Positions 34,007 to 42,494 of a stretch of DNA of 64,000 nucleotides are shown here, in pieces. Origin of the DNA: Flavobacteriales bacterium UBA1993 (lineage in GTDB: Bacteria > Bacteroidota > Bacteroidia > Flavobacteriales_G > Salibacteraceae); NCBI GenBank assembly GCA_002336485.1, contig DDCZ01000078.1, forward strand, positions 33,976 through 97,975. Reading direction: 5' to 3'. Position numbers and translations under genes: made by a program. The notes under the pieces were generated by a model. The model was not told the origin of the DNA. It searched no databases and was given only the letters and a program-made list of their open reading frames with translations. The first letter of the stretch is position 1. Every line of letters starts with the position of its first letter.

Positions 34007-35221
34007 ATGATTAGGAGCCTTTTTTTGTTTTCGCTTTTAGTGCCGAATTTCGTCCAGGCTCAGCCTACTGAGGTGCTAAAGCTAAAGGGGCAATTTATGA
34101 TGCCTTTTTCGGGAGGCCCAAGAGATGATGGCTCTGCTGCTGTCTTAAACGATATTGGTTATTATGGATTAGGAAACAACCAATACTTCGAAGTCCAAAA
34201 AGATTGGTGGGCTTATTATCCGCTGGATGATCGGTGGGAGAGACGAAGTGACATACCTGGCGCCCCAAGACAATATTGTACTTCCTTTTCTTCGGATCAA
34301 TCCGTTTTCGTGTTTGGAGGAATTTTGGACGATGGAACAATAGTTTCAGAGCTGCTTGAGTATAATGCAGTAAATGATTCGTGGAAGCAGATAAACACAT
34401 CAGTTCCGACGAGAGCAAAGGCATTCGGATTTCGGATTGGACCCGATTATTATCTAGGAGGTGGGCAGAATGACACCATGGCTTTGGGTGATTTTTGGCA
34501 ATTAAATATTGCATCTGGGCTTTGGACGAAGTTGGACAGTTTGCCTTTTTCTCCGAGATATGATATGGTTTCCTTCGTATCAGAGGGAATTGGTTATGCT
34601 TGCCTTGGGCAAGACTCAATCAATACCTATAATTCCTGCTGGGAATTTCAGGTTGCTACAAATGCCTGGCGTGAAGTAGCCGCTTTCCCAGGTCGAGCAC
34701 GGACGTTTGCGACATCGATTGGTAGCAATAGCGGGGGCATCGTATTTGGCGGTCAGAACGACAAAGCGGAGCTAAATTCAGAGGTTTATTCCTTTGACAA
34801 AGAATCTAATGCATGGAATCGTGAGATTGATTTGATCTATCCAGAAGTACGGGGGATGGAGGGCTTTTCGATCCTAGATGGGTATTACCTGATCGGAGGA
34901 TTGACTCAGAATTTTACGCGAATTTCCGCGGTTCAGCGATATGGTGAAGAGGAGAAGAGTGAGCTTGTCGATGTAAAGGTTTGGCCTAATCCGACCCGTT
35001 CGGGGATTTCCATTTTTATCATTGATCACGTTGGTAAGAACTCGGAAGAACTTCAAGTCCACCTTTTTGACACTCATGGAATAGTGGTGGGCGAGGCCAA
35101 GATATCGGGTCAAAATGATTTCCGCACACTTGATACGGAATCACTTGGGAATGGAATTTATTTCCTAAGAGTTGCCTCCGAGGCATACTCGGTGGTACAA
35201 AAGATTAGCGTTATGAAATAA
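34007..35221 (+). CDS. Secreted Kelch-type beta-propeller protein with T9SS type A sorting domain
   Basis: About 404 residues. The signal peptide is IRSLFLFSLLVPNFVQAQ, which makes ATG 34007 the best start; the frame is open to a GTG at 33965 overlapping the ATP-grasp stop. Roughly six Kelch blades fill the middle, for example SVFVFGGILDDGTIVSEL, GPDYYLGGGQND and GGIVFGGQNDKAELNSEVYSF. The last 80 residues are a Por-type sorting domain (WPNPTRSGISIFI, VHLFDTHGIVV, LGNGIYFLRVAS, QKISVMK), which sends the protein through T9SS. It ends the amine/amide operon and is followed by a shared terminator. A functional tie to the enzymes is not evident. Confidence 0.9.
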   Translation: MIRSLFLFSLLVPNFVQAQPTEVLKLKGQFMMPFSGGPRDDGSAAVLNDIGYYGLGNNQYFEVQKDWWAYYPLDDRWERRSDIPGAPRQYCTSFSSDQSVFVFGGILDDGTIVSELLEYNAVNDSWKQINTSVPTRAKAFGFRIGPDYYLGGGQNDTMALGDFWQLNIASGLWTKLDSLPFSPRYDMVSFVSEGIGYACLGQDSINTYNSCWEFQVATNAWREVAAFPGRARTFATSIGSNSGGIVFGGQNDKAELNSEVYSFDKESNAWNREIDLIYPEVRGMEGFSILDGYYLIGGLTQNFTRISAVQRYGEEEKSELVDVKVWPNPTRSGISIFIIDHVGKNSEELQVHLFDTHGIVVGEAKISGQNDFRTLDTESLGNGIYFLRVASEAYSVVQKISVMK

Positions 35222-35255
35222 AAAAAGCCTTCCGATTTGGAAGGCTTTAGTTTTA
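35221..35255 (+). terminator. Bidirectional terminator between convergent genes
   Basis: AAAGCCTTCC (35224-35233), loop GATTT, GGAAGGCTTT (35239-35248). It is preceded by A-rich and followed by T-rich sequence, so it can end both the Kelch transcript and the convergent minus-strand gene. Confidence 0.85.
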
Positions 35256-35798
35256 TTAGAATCCGAGTTTTGGTGTCGGCATATTCTCAAGGAGTACGCC
35301 TACGCAGAATAAACTTTCTGGGTCCGGTGCAGCGTTCTTGCGTTTCCCGCCTCCGCCTTCTTCCGGTGGTGGGCCTGGCGCCGTAATTCGAACAATTATT
35401 TTCTTTGTGACTTCGCTGCTAAATTCGAAGAACATAGGCAGCCCGCCTGCTCCTTCTTCTCCAGCTTCTTCGTCAACAGGTACATCGAGCGCCGCTGATT
35501 CATTATCATACAATAGCTCTTTTGAACGACCGTCAAGAACCTTGAACTTAATCGGCTCTTCGACATCTTTGTCCTGACAAAGGCTTATTCTATAATCCTG
35601 TCCTGCGTGCGCTACAAATACTAAATCACTCGTGTGACCTAATACGAACATCCCGCTTTTTGACTGAGTATTGTATCTCATATACGGATCGTCAGAACCG
35701 TAACATTTTTTCTTGTGGAAATTGTTGCATTCCTGTGCACTTAGTTGTCCTGAAAAGACAAGGCTCAAAGTGAACATTATACCAATTAGTTTTCTCAT
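35256..35798 (-). CDS. Hypothetical secreted protein with Gly/Pro-rich segment
   Basis: About 180 residues from ATG 35798, which begins the signal peptide RKLIGIMFTLSLVFSGQLSAQ. The mature part starts ECNNFHKKKCYGSDDPYMRY and is beta-rich, with an acidic glycine stretch (DEEAGEEGAGG) and a GPPPEEGGGGKRK segment before the C-terminus. Two early cysteines and one near the end are present. I do not recognise the family, though proteins beginning C..F....C......Y.Y...S...M are frequent in marine Bacteroidota. It lies 10 bases after the stop of a lipoprotein gene and is probably co-transcribed with it. Confidence 0.75.
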   Translation of the reverse strand: MRKLIGIMFTLSLVFSGQLSAQECNNFHKKKCYGSDDPYMRYNTQSKSGMFVLGHTSDLVFVAHAGQDYRISLCQDKDVEEPIKFKVLDGRSKELLYDNESAALDVPVDEEAGEEGAGGLPMFFEFSSEVTKKIIVRITAPGPPPEEGGGGKRKNAAPDPESLFCVGVLLENMPTPKLGF

Positions 35799-35808
35799 GC
35801 TTATCAGT

Positions 35809-36714
35809 TTAGCCTTGATTAGGGTTGGCAAAAGAGTTTCTATATGCAGCAGATGCGGCCTTTAAATCGTTGAATTCTTCTTCGGTTATGATTATTCTAT
35901 TTCCGCCGAGCACCGTCTTACCGTCTTCGCTTGACATCTGCTCCGAAATACTCTCCTCATCAAGGTTTAAAAAGACATCCGATACACCTTGAAGTTCTTC
36001 TAGTACTTCCAGAACACGATCTTCTTCTCGAAAGATATTTAGATAATCTAACACGTTTTCCATTACAAGTTTCTGATCCGCTATGCGTTGAACCATATCA
36101 CTTTCTGCATTAAAGTCAGGTGCCATGTGCGTCAGAATGTAGATGCTTTCTACAAATCCACCTGTCGCTATAATGGCTAGTGTGGAACCTTTTTCAGCCT
36201 CCTCAAGTAAACCAATAATTCGTTGATATGAACTAGATGAGATGACCTCCAGAGAGTCGGCATTGTCCATGTTGCTCTTTACTCGATCAACCATCATTTC
36301 ATCAAAGACATACGAAATGCCTAAGTCGTCTCCTACCTTTCGAAGATTGTCGAAGTTGGTAATGGATTCCTGAAACTTTTCGTAAGAAGCCGTGTAAGCT
36401 ATATCAGCTGTGATTCTACCAAAGTTTAAAGCCTGATCCTTTGAAGATGTGTATTGATATGAATTCGTTGAAATCAGATCATCTTTGAAAGGAAGCTTAC
36501 TTTCCTTAATGATTCCGAAGAGTTCATTTGGACTTGGAACTTGATAGGAATTACCTCCCATGGAGTCAAAGCCCCACATTTCTGTTTCTTCTGTTTCAAG
36601 CGTGGCAGGATCCACCTGAGGTGTTTCCTTTTTCTCAGTAGCATCACCACCGCAGGAAGTCATAATTCCGATGGTCAAACTAGTGACGATAATTTTTAAG
36701 TAGGGTGTTTTCAT
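35809..36714 (-). CDS. Hypothetical helical lipoprotein
   Basis: About 301 residues from ATG 36714. The signal ends in lipobox MTSC, followed by an acidic linker (GGDATEKKETPQVDPATLETEETEM is acidic and disordered). The mature domain is almost all helix: YQYTSSKDQALNFGRITADIAYT, FDNLRKVGDDLGIS and several amphipathic segments to the end. No known domain is recognised, but equivalents placed beside a small secreted protein seem common in Bacteroidota. The C-terminal EEEFNDLKAASAAYRNSFA is conserved-looking. Likely periplasm-facing on the outer or inner membrane. Role unknown. Confidence 0.78.
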   Translation of the reverse strand: MKTPYLKIIVTSLTIGIMTSCGGDATEKKETPQVDPATLETEETEMWGFDSMGGNSYQVPSPNELFGIIKESKLPFKDDLISTNSYQYTSSKDQALNFGRITADIAYTASYEKFQESITNFDNLRKVGDDLGISYVFDEMMVDRVKSNMDNADSLEVISSSSYQRIIGLLEEAEKGSTLAIIATGGFVESIYILTHMAPDFNAESDMVQRIADQKLVMENVLDYLNIFREEDRVLEVLEELQGVSDVFLNLDEESISEQMSSEDGKTVLGGNRIIITEEEFNDLKAASAAYRNSFANPNQG

Positions 36715-36866
36715 TTCGTGAGCGATAATAGCACTTATGTATGAATGCAACAAAAATAGCAATTAATCAATTGAAGAATATTTCTGTATAGCCCTTATCC
36801 AAAGGGTTTTAGATTCTGTATTCTCAATGACAATTGTGGGCTAATATACTGTAAAACTGACGTGGA

Positions 36867-38471
36867 TTAAGCGCCTATTGCAGTTTTGAAGTCTGAGGTT
36901 AGATGGAAGGTTAGATCTGTATACTTCTCTTGAGCCATTTGTAGCATCCAAGCCGACGGTGCCAGAAAAACGGGGTTTCCGTCTTTGTCATGTGCCACTT
37001 CAGACGCCTTTAGTCGCATGAATTCGTTCAACTGTTTAGTATTCGTCGTAGTGATCCAACATGCCTTGTGAAAATTTCTTGGAACCAGATCACACGATGC
37101 CCCGTATTCATTGTTCAGTCGATACTTGATTACTTCAAATTGAAGTTCACCCACCGTTCCAATTATTTTCTTGTTTCCAGGTTGCTGGGTAAACAATTGA
37201 GCAACTCCTTCATCCGTAAGCTGATGCACACCCTTATCAAGCTGCTTTGATTTCATTGGGTCGGTATTCAGAACTTCACGGAAGATCTCTGGAGAGAAAC
37301 TCGGTATTCCTTGAAATTCAAATCGCTCACCCTGAGTTAGCGTGTCACCGATTTTAAAACTTCCAGTATCATACAATCCAATTACATCACCCGGATACGC
37401 CTCCTTAATTAAGTTCTTCTCTCGAGCAAGAAACGAATATGGATTATTGAAACGAACTTCCTTTCCAAGCCTAGAATGAGTGAAAAACTTGTTTCGCTCG
37501 AATTTTCCAGAACAAATTCTGAGAAATGCTATTCGGTCCCTATGATTTGGATCCAAGTTCGCATGGATCTTAAATATGAAACCACTGAATTTTTCTTGAT
37601 ACGGATCTACTTCGCCCACATTGCTGAGCCGGGGCAATGGAGTCGGAGCGATGTCAACAAACGTGTCAAGCATTTCCTTTACTCCGAAGTTGTTTACAGC
37701 GCTTCCAAAGAAAACTGGAGCAAGCTTACCTTGAAGATATAACTCAGGGTCTAGGGTGTCGTATACGCCGTCAATTAACTCAACATCTTCCCGAAGCAGA
37801 TTGGCGTCAGTTTCGCCAACAATTTCTTCTAGCCGTCCGTCCGACAAGTCCTTAATTGTCACGATCTCGGAACTAACTTTAGTCTTATTCGCTTCAAATA
37901 GGTTTAACTCATGGCTGTGAAGATTATAAACGCCTTTGAATGACTTTCCTCGATTTATTGGCCAGCTTAATGGGCGCACCTTGATGTCAAGGTGGTTTTC
38001 CAGCTCATCCAACAGGTCAAAGGGATCTCTACCTTCAAGGTCCATTTTGTTTATGAAAACAATAATGGGTGTGTCACGCATTCTACATACCTCGGTAAGC
38101 CGTTTGGTTTGTTCCTCAACACCGTTCACGCTGTCGATGACCAAGATCACGCTGTCAACAGCCGTGAGCGTCCGGTAGGTGTCCTCTGCGAAATCCTTGT
38201 GTCCAGGAGTGTCGAGAAGGTTAATGAGCAAGTCGCGGTACTCAAAAGACATTACAGATGTGGCGACAGAGATTCCCCGTTGCCGTTCGATTTCCATAAA
38301 ATCTGAAGCGGCCGTCTTTTTTATCTTATTTGACTTTACGGCACCCGCGGTTTGAATTGCCCCACCAAAAAGCAGAAGTTTTTCTGTTAGCGTTGTTTTA
38401 CCAGCATCCGGGTGCGAAATGATTCCAAATGTTTTTCGCTTGTTTATTTCTTTTTCGAAACTCAAAGTCAA
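36867..38471 (-). CDS. prfC: Peptide chain release factor 3
   Basis: A 534-residue translational GTPase that frees RF1/RF2 after termination. Its GTPase motifs are SHPDAGKTTLTEKLL (G1), ERQRGISVATSVM (G2), LDTPGHKDFAEDTYRTLTAVD (G3, with the RF3-specific DF.EDTYRTL) and FINKMDLEGRDP (G4). Domains 2 and 3 follow at normal length. No ATG is available: translation begins at TTG 38471, overlapping the upstream stop as TTGA, or at the TTG two codons later, which would give the common SFEKEI start. Confidence 0.96.
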   Translation of the reverse strand: MTLSFEKEINKRKTFGIISHPDAGKTTLTEKLLLFGGAIQTAGAVKSNKIKKTAASDFMEIERQRGISVATSVMSFEYRDLLINLLDTPGHKDFAEDTYRTLTAVDSVILVIDSVNGVEEQTKRLTEVCRMRDTPIIVFINKMDLEGRDPFDLLDELENHLDIKVRPLSWPINRGKSFKGVYNLHSHELNLFEANKTKVSSEIVTIKDLSDGRLEEIVGETDANLLREDVELIDGVYDTLDPELYLQGKLAPVFFGSAVNNFGVKEMLDTFVDIAPTPLPRLSNVGEVDPYQEKFSGFIFKIHANLDPNHRDRIAFLRICSGKFERNKFFTHSRLGKEVRFNNPYSFLAREKNLIKEAYPGDVIGLYDTGSFKIGDTLTQGERFEFQGIPSFSPEIFREVLNTDPMKSKQLDKGVHQLTDEGVAQLFTQQPGNKKIIGTVGELQFEVIKYRLNNEYGASCDLVPRNFHKACWITTTNTKQLNEFMRLKASEVAHDKDGNPVFLAPSAWMLQMAQEKYTDLTFHLTSDFKTAIGA

Positions 38472-38923
38472 AAATCAATTTCAAATTGGGCCAAATGATG
38501 CCCCATATGTTTTGATTGGAATACGATCCAGCCATTATAATCTAGAATACCAAAAACAGGATGCGCTTCCATAGCCTCCGGGTTAGATTCATGATACTCA
38601 AAAAAAGCAGTCATTTCATCTTCGAGATGATCTATGGCCGCTTGAAGGTTTGGCTTTCTGAGTTTCATCAGACCATCTCCAAAAACAGGATTGGTAATGT
38701 TCTTTTGATATGCAACATCGCTAAATATGAACGCTCTACGTCTATCAAGTTCATCACCAGAGGCTGCTGGCGCCACACGCGCTCGACCATTGGAGATGCG
38801 CCAGGTGCCGATAATATGCTCCACCATATGTTGTGGGGTCATAATACCCCACTTTGGAGTTTGATCAACGGCCAGCGTCTTTAGACGATTAGGTAACTCT
38901 AGAAAATCAGCCTTGGCTTTCAC
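38468..38923 (-). CDS. DUF1569/DinB-like small protein
   Basis: A 151-residue cytoplasmic protein from GTG 38923. The signature KWGIMTPQHMVEHIIGTWRISNG, with a histidine in the M..QHM.EH helix, and a second late histidine pair (KHMGHHLAQF) suggest a DinB-like four-helix bundle that holds a metal through three histidines. Similar domains are annotated DUF1569. No substrate is known to me. It lies between ndk (4 bases upstream) and prfC (overlapping), so it is in that operon. Confidence 0.75.
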   Translation of the reverse strand: MKAKADFLELPNRLKTLAVDQTPKWGIMTPQHMVEHIIGTWRISNGRARVAPAASGDELDRRRAFIFSDVAYQKNITNPVFGDGLMKLRKPNLQAAIDHLEDEMTAFFEYHESNPEAMEAHPVFGILDYNGWIVFQSKHMGHHLAQFEIDF

Positions 38924-38927
38924 AAGT

Positions 38928-39347
38928 CTAGAATCGCTCGTCGGCAGTAAAGAAGAAGTCTCCTTCTATTTGAGCGTTTTCGTCGCTATCGCTTCCGTGC
39001 ACGGCATTTTTTGCTTTTGATTCAGCAAATTCTTTACGAATTGTTCCATCAGCTGCTTCGCTCGGATCGGTGGCGCCAATAAGCGCTCTAAAGTCTGCAA
39101 CTGCATTATCCTTTTCAAGAATCGCCGCATATATAGGACCTGAAGACATATAGTCAACCAATTCGCCATAGAATGGTCTCTCCTTATGAACTTCGTAGAA
39201 AACGCCTGCTCTCTCTGCGCTTAATTTTGTTTTTTTCAAGGCTACAATTCGAAATCCTCCAGATTGAATCTTTGCCAATATTGCACCTGCTGAACCATTT
39301 TCAACCGCTTCGGGTTTCACCATGGTAAATGTTTTGTTTCCTGCCAT
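38928..39347 (-). CDS. ndk: Nucleoside-diphosphate kinase
   Basis: A 139-residue enzyme that moves the gamma-phosphate between nucleoside triphosphates and diphosphates. It begins NKTFTMVKPEAVENG and holds the catalytic histidine in KNAVHGSDSDENA. Residues ERPFYGELVDYMSSGP and ATDPSEAADGTIRKEF are standard. Length is normal. A TACTTTCG box precedes it (39368-39375). It heads a small operon with the DUF1569-like gene and prfC. Confidence 0.97.
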   Translation of the reverse strand: MAGNKTFTMVKPEAVENGSAGAILAKIQSGGFRIVALKKTKLSAERAGVFYEVHKERPFYGELVDYMSSGPIYAAILEKDNAVADFRALIGATDPSEAADGTIRKEFAESKAKNAVHGSDSDENAQIEGDFFFTADERF

Positions 39348-39367
39348 TCTAATAATTTTTCGGGGCG

Positions 39368-39375
39368 CGAAAGTA
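39368..39375 (-). promoter_or_regulatory. Candidate -7 box for ndk
   Basis: TACTTTCG on the minus strand, fitting TAnnTTYG, 20 bases before the ATG. A CTG stands near the -33 position. The divergent gap is only 81 bases and also holds TAAATTTG for the plus-strand gene. Confidence 0.45.
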
Positions 39376-39411
39376 TAAATAGATCAGCGCTATCAGGCAG
39401 GATTGCATTAC

Positions 39412-39419
39412 TAAATTTG
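39412..39419 (+). promoter_or_regulatory. Candidate -7 box for the secreted-protein/rlmI operon
   Basis: TAAATTTG, a perfect TAnnTTTG, nine bases before the ATG at 39429. No TTG is found at the proper -33 distance. Confidence 0.35.
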
Positions 39420-39428
39420 CCGACTCAA

Positions 39429-40346
39429 ATGAATCGATATCACACTTTAATCATTTTGTTGTTGGCACCCTTCGCACTTGCAGGGCAGGCTGTTAAGTCT
39501 GGAGCATTCTCTACCAATTATGGTAAGGTGGATTACGTTCAATACCAAGCATCAGGTAGTCCGGCCATGTTTGTCCTATATGAGTTTGCCATAGAATCTG
39601 ATTCTAATCTATCCGGAAGATTTAAATCGCTCATTCCAGTCGCAAATAAATTCAACGCATCCATTGTCGGAATGCGCGTTCCAGGAGATCCGTCCACCTA
39701 CAAAAATGATCACGTTAAGTCAATTCATATTCCCGATAGTGCCGTCGACCGAAAAATAGCGGTGCTTAATAATCCAACGAGCACCGATGTGCACTACTTT
39801 ACAAAAAACGGGTTTGATGTTGTGCTCATTGACCCTAGACTGGATTCACTCGAATCGGTGGGTTCGGAGATAGAGCCAATTGCGCTCGTACGCGGTTCTG
39901 ATCAGTCAGAGCTCGTACAGAATTCATTTGAAACCTTGAAGGCAACTGGTTTTTGGGTGCCAAAAGGTATTCGAACCCCATATTCGGAGAAGCTAATTGA
40001 AAGTTTAATATCGGATATAGGTTGGATTGACTCCGTTGCGAAAATTGTAAGAGATAGTGCGAAGCTTGCACTCTATACCGCATCCGTTGGTATTCAAACA
40101 GAAGTACCTGGTGTGATCCGACAAGGACAAAAACTAGAACTTAATGTCAAGTCTGCTAGAAAAGGATCTGTACGTGTTCGATTCTTAGACCTTAGCTCCA
40201 AAGTTATTTTTGAGAAGAGCGTAGAGCTTGGGAAAGGATTTCAATTAATTGAACTTGAAACGAGCGAATTGGAATGGGGTGTCTATTACTTAGAAATAAA
40301 AGGTCAAGAAATTTCAGAACGTCATAAATTCATGATACGAGGATGA
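39429..40346 (+). CDS. Hypothetical secreted protein, possibly with a T9SS-like C-terminal domain
   Basis: About 305 residues from ATG 39429, the start of signal peptide NRYHTLIILLLAPFALAGQ; a TTG four codons earlier is rejected. The mature protein has a mixed alpha/beta part (FVLYEFAIESD, KFNASIVGMRVPGDPS) and a last domain of about 80 residues in which LDLSSKVIFEKSVEL, LETSELEWGVYYLEI and HKFMIRG resemble the strands of type A sorting domains, but the usual YPNP opener is absent. No family assigned. The stop overlaps the rlmI start (ATGA). Confidence 0.75.
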   Translation: MNRYHTLIILLLAPFALAGQAVKSGAFSTNYGKVDYVQYQASGSPAMFVLYEFAIESDSNLSGRFKSLIPVANKFNASIVGMRVPGDPSTYKNDHVKSIHIPDSAVDRKIAVLNNPTSTDVHYFTKNGFDVVLIDPRLDSLESVGSEIEPIALVRGSDQSELVQNSFETLKATGFWVPKGIRTPYSEKLIESLISDIGWIDSVAKIVRDSAKLALYTASVGIQTEVPGVIRQGQKLELNVKSARKGSVRVRFLDLSSKVIFEKSVELGKGFQLIELETSELEWGVYYLEIKGQEISERHKFMIRG

Positions 40347-41497
40347 GCAATAACTACCCGAGCGTTACAATAAAAAATGGTCGCGAAAAGTCGATCAAAC
40401 GATTCCATCCGTGGGTCTTTTCCGGATCCATTGACAGCGCCGAGCGCGAATTGAAAGAGGGCGAATTGGTTCGAGTGATCGATGAAAAAGAAGCATTCCT
40501 GGGCATAGGCCACTGTGCTGGAGGATCCTTATCCATCAAAATTCTCACGTTTAAAGATGAGGTGATTGATCAATTGTGGTTTGATGTTGCCATAGAGAAG
40601 GCAGCCAAGGCCAAAAAGGACTTGGGGTTTCCGAATGCCAAGACAAATGCATTCCGGCTCGTTCACGGAGAAGGAGATGGACTGCCAGGATTGATAATTG
40701 ACATTTACGACAAAGTAGCGGTAATGCAATTCCACAGTGTTGGAATGGAACTATCTGAGGAAATGGTGGTCGGTGCATTGCAAAAGATCGGGCATCAAAA
40801 TATTTTAATAAAACCTGCGGGCAAGGGAAAGACATCAGTCGCTTCGGGCGAAATTCCCGAGCGGATTACCGTACTTGAGCATGGCATCGAGTTATCAATC
40901 GACGTACTTAATGGCCAGAAAACAGGGTTTTTCCTCGATCAGAGAGACAGTCGATTTGTAGTTCGTCAATACGCAAAGGGACGCAAAGTGCTGAATGTAT
41001 TTAGTTATACCGGAGGATTCAGTATTTCGGCGCTAAAAGGTGGGGCGATAAGCGCTCTGAGCGTTGATAGCGCGCAAAAGGCACTGGATATTGCACAGGA
41101 TAATGCACGTTTAAGCAAGGTTAAATCCAAGCACACGATTCTTAAAACTGATGCGCTGCCTTATTTGGAAAACATGACTGAAGGCTACGACCTGATCATA
41201 TTGGATCCTCCAGCCTTTGCCAAGCACAAAAGCGCCCGACATAATGCTATACAGGCATACAGGAGAATAAACGAAGCGGCATTGCGAAAAATTGAACCAG
41301 GAGGATTGCTCTTCACCTTTAGTTGTTCGCAAGTAATTGACACACAACTCTTTAGTGGCATATTAGCGAGTGCGGCCATTAATGTTGGACGCCAAGCACG
41401 AATAGTTCAACATTTAAGGCAACCAGCAGATCATGCCGTGAGTATTTTTCACCCTGAAGGTTCTTATCTAAAAGGCCTTGTGCTTATGGTCGACTAA
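40343..41497 (+). CDS. rlmI: 23S rRNA (cytosine-C5)-methyltransferase RlmI-like
   Basis: A 384-residue SAM-dependent RNA methyltransferase; RlmI modifies C1962 of 23S rRNA. An N-terminal PUA domain (HPWVFSGSIDSAERELKEGELV) is followed by an RlmI-type central domain ending NGQKTGFFLDQRDSR, then the Rossmann core VLNVFSYTGGFSI, a DLIILDPPAFAKHK motif IV and the catalytic Cys of FSCSQ. All family marks and length agree. It overlaps the preceding secreted-protein gene by four bases. Confidence 0.93.
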   Translation: MSNNYPSVTIKNGREKSIKRFHPWVFSGSIDSAERELKEGELVRVIDEKEAFLGIGHCAGGSLSIKILTFKDEVIDQLWFDVAIEKAAKAKKDLGFPNAKTNAFRLVHGEGDGLPGLIIDIYDKVAVMQFHSVGMELSEEMVVGALQKIGHQNILIKPAGKGKTSVASGEIPERITVLEHGIELSIDVLNGQKTGFFLDQRDSRFVVRQYAKGRKVLNVFSYTGGFSISALKGGAISALSVDSAQKALDIAQDNARLSKVKSKHTILKTDALPYLENMTEGYDLIILDPPAFAKHKSARHNAIQAYRRINEAALRKIEPGGLLFTFSCSQVIDTQLFSGILASAAINVGRQARIVQHLRQPADHAVSIFHPEGSYLKGLVLMVD

Positions 41498-41507
41498 AAC
41501 TGAGCTT

Positions 41508-42062
41508 ATGGAAGGAAGTATGGATTCTGAAATATTTGAGTTTGAAGCACCATTAGGCATTGCGGATTCTGATCTTTTTCAATACTATATTCCAGTTCCT
41601 GAGAACATCTCGGAAGCCTTGATAACCCCAGAAAGCAAGCGCGTAATATGTCAAGTAGAGGGTAAGCTTGAATATCAAGCCGCGTTGATCTCGATTGGGC
41701 AGGGTAATTATGTGATTCTACTTAACAAAGAGCGCAGGACTAAACTTGGTTTAGTGCTAGGTGAAATAGTAGGCGTGCGGGTATGGCGCGATACTTCTGA
41801 GCTTGGTATGAAGATGAGCGATGAATTCGCAGAAGTAATGAATCAAGAATCCGAGGCCCTGGAGATATTCGAAAAGCTCACACCAGGTAAAAAGCGAACA
41901 CTTATTTATTGGTCAGATAATGTAAAAAGTAGTGAGATTAAAATTCGGCGTGCAATGGTGATGGCGCGTCATTTAATCGAGACAAAAGGTGCTGTCGATT
42001 TTAAACTTTTGAATATTCAAATTAAGCATGCCAACGCAGTGGCAAAAAGACGATCGATGTAA
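41508..42062 (+). CDS. DUF1905 and YdeI/OmpD-associated family protein
   Basis: About 184 residues from ATG 41508. The first half is a DUF1905 beta barrel (VICQVEGKLEYQAALISI, YVILLNKERRTKLGLVLGEIVGVRV) and the second half a YdeI/OmpD-associated helical tail (FEKLTPGKKRTLIYWSDNVKSSEIKIRRA). This fusion is common in Bacteroidota. A link with resistance to bacteriocins or to peptide stress has been proposed for YdeI relatives; it is unproven here. It starts 10 bases after the rlmI stop. An ATG at 41520 is also possible. Confidence 0.85.
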   Translation: MEGSMDSEIFEFEAPLGIADSDLFQYYIPVPENISEALITPESKRVICQVEGKLEYQAALISIGQGNYVILLNKERRTKLGLVLGEIVGVRVWRDTSELGMKMSDEFAEVMNQESEALEIFEKLTPGKKRTLIYWSDNVKSSEIKIRRAMVMARHLIETKGAVDFKLLNIQIKHANAVAKRRSM

Positions 42063-42149
42063 TGTTGAACAGTTCTTCGAAATAATAATCGGTAACCAGC
42101 CAACCTTGATGCTATATATTTCGTTTTAGGGAAAAGCATAACCCTAATC

Positions 42150-42494
42150 ATGCAGATTGATCTGACCACCCTTCCCAAGACTTCCCTGACTAGTCTCCGA
42201 TTTCCAATTCATAAAGTCATTAATTGCCTTGAGGCACAAGTACATTTGTTTGAGGGCATGAGCCTGGAGTTGAGGGCGGTAGAAGGGAGTGCTATTGCCG
42301 TAATGGCTTTTTTTGAATCAGGGTATAATGTAGTTGGGCTCATACCAAAAGGGATGATGCCACATCTAGAAAACGTGGTTTCGAATGCATCCAATTATTG
42401 CGTTCAGGTCGATTCAATAGATTGTTCTCAGCTAACCGATAAAATGTGGATCACGATTGACGAACTACCCCTTATTCAAGGGCGTCCAATCTAA
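42150..42494 (+). CDS. Hypothetical protein, possibly HIRAN-like
   Basis: A 114-residue frame with no clear family. The middle (EGMSLELRAVEG, SAIAVMAFFESG, NVVGLIPKGMMPHLENV) follows the strand pattern of HIRAN domains, G..L.L..E...AIAV......G.IP......L, which bind DNA or protein in repair contexts; the resemblance is weak. It starts 87 bases after the preceding stop. Its last 30 bases overlap the 3' end of the convergent glycosyltransferase gene. Reality of the gene is likely but not certain. Confidence 0.55.
   Translation: MQIDLTTLPKTSLTSLRFPIHKVINCLEAQVHLFEGMSLELRAVEGSAIAVMAFFESGYNVVGLIPKGMMPHLENVVSNASNYCVQVDSIDCSQLTDKMWITIDELPLIQGRPI

Noticed and set aside
34095..34619. A 174-codon minus-strand frame inside the Kelch gene
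   Set aside because: It lies opposite a Kelch protein with signal peptide and sorting domain; its translation is low in structure and shows no motif.
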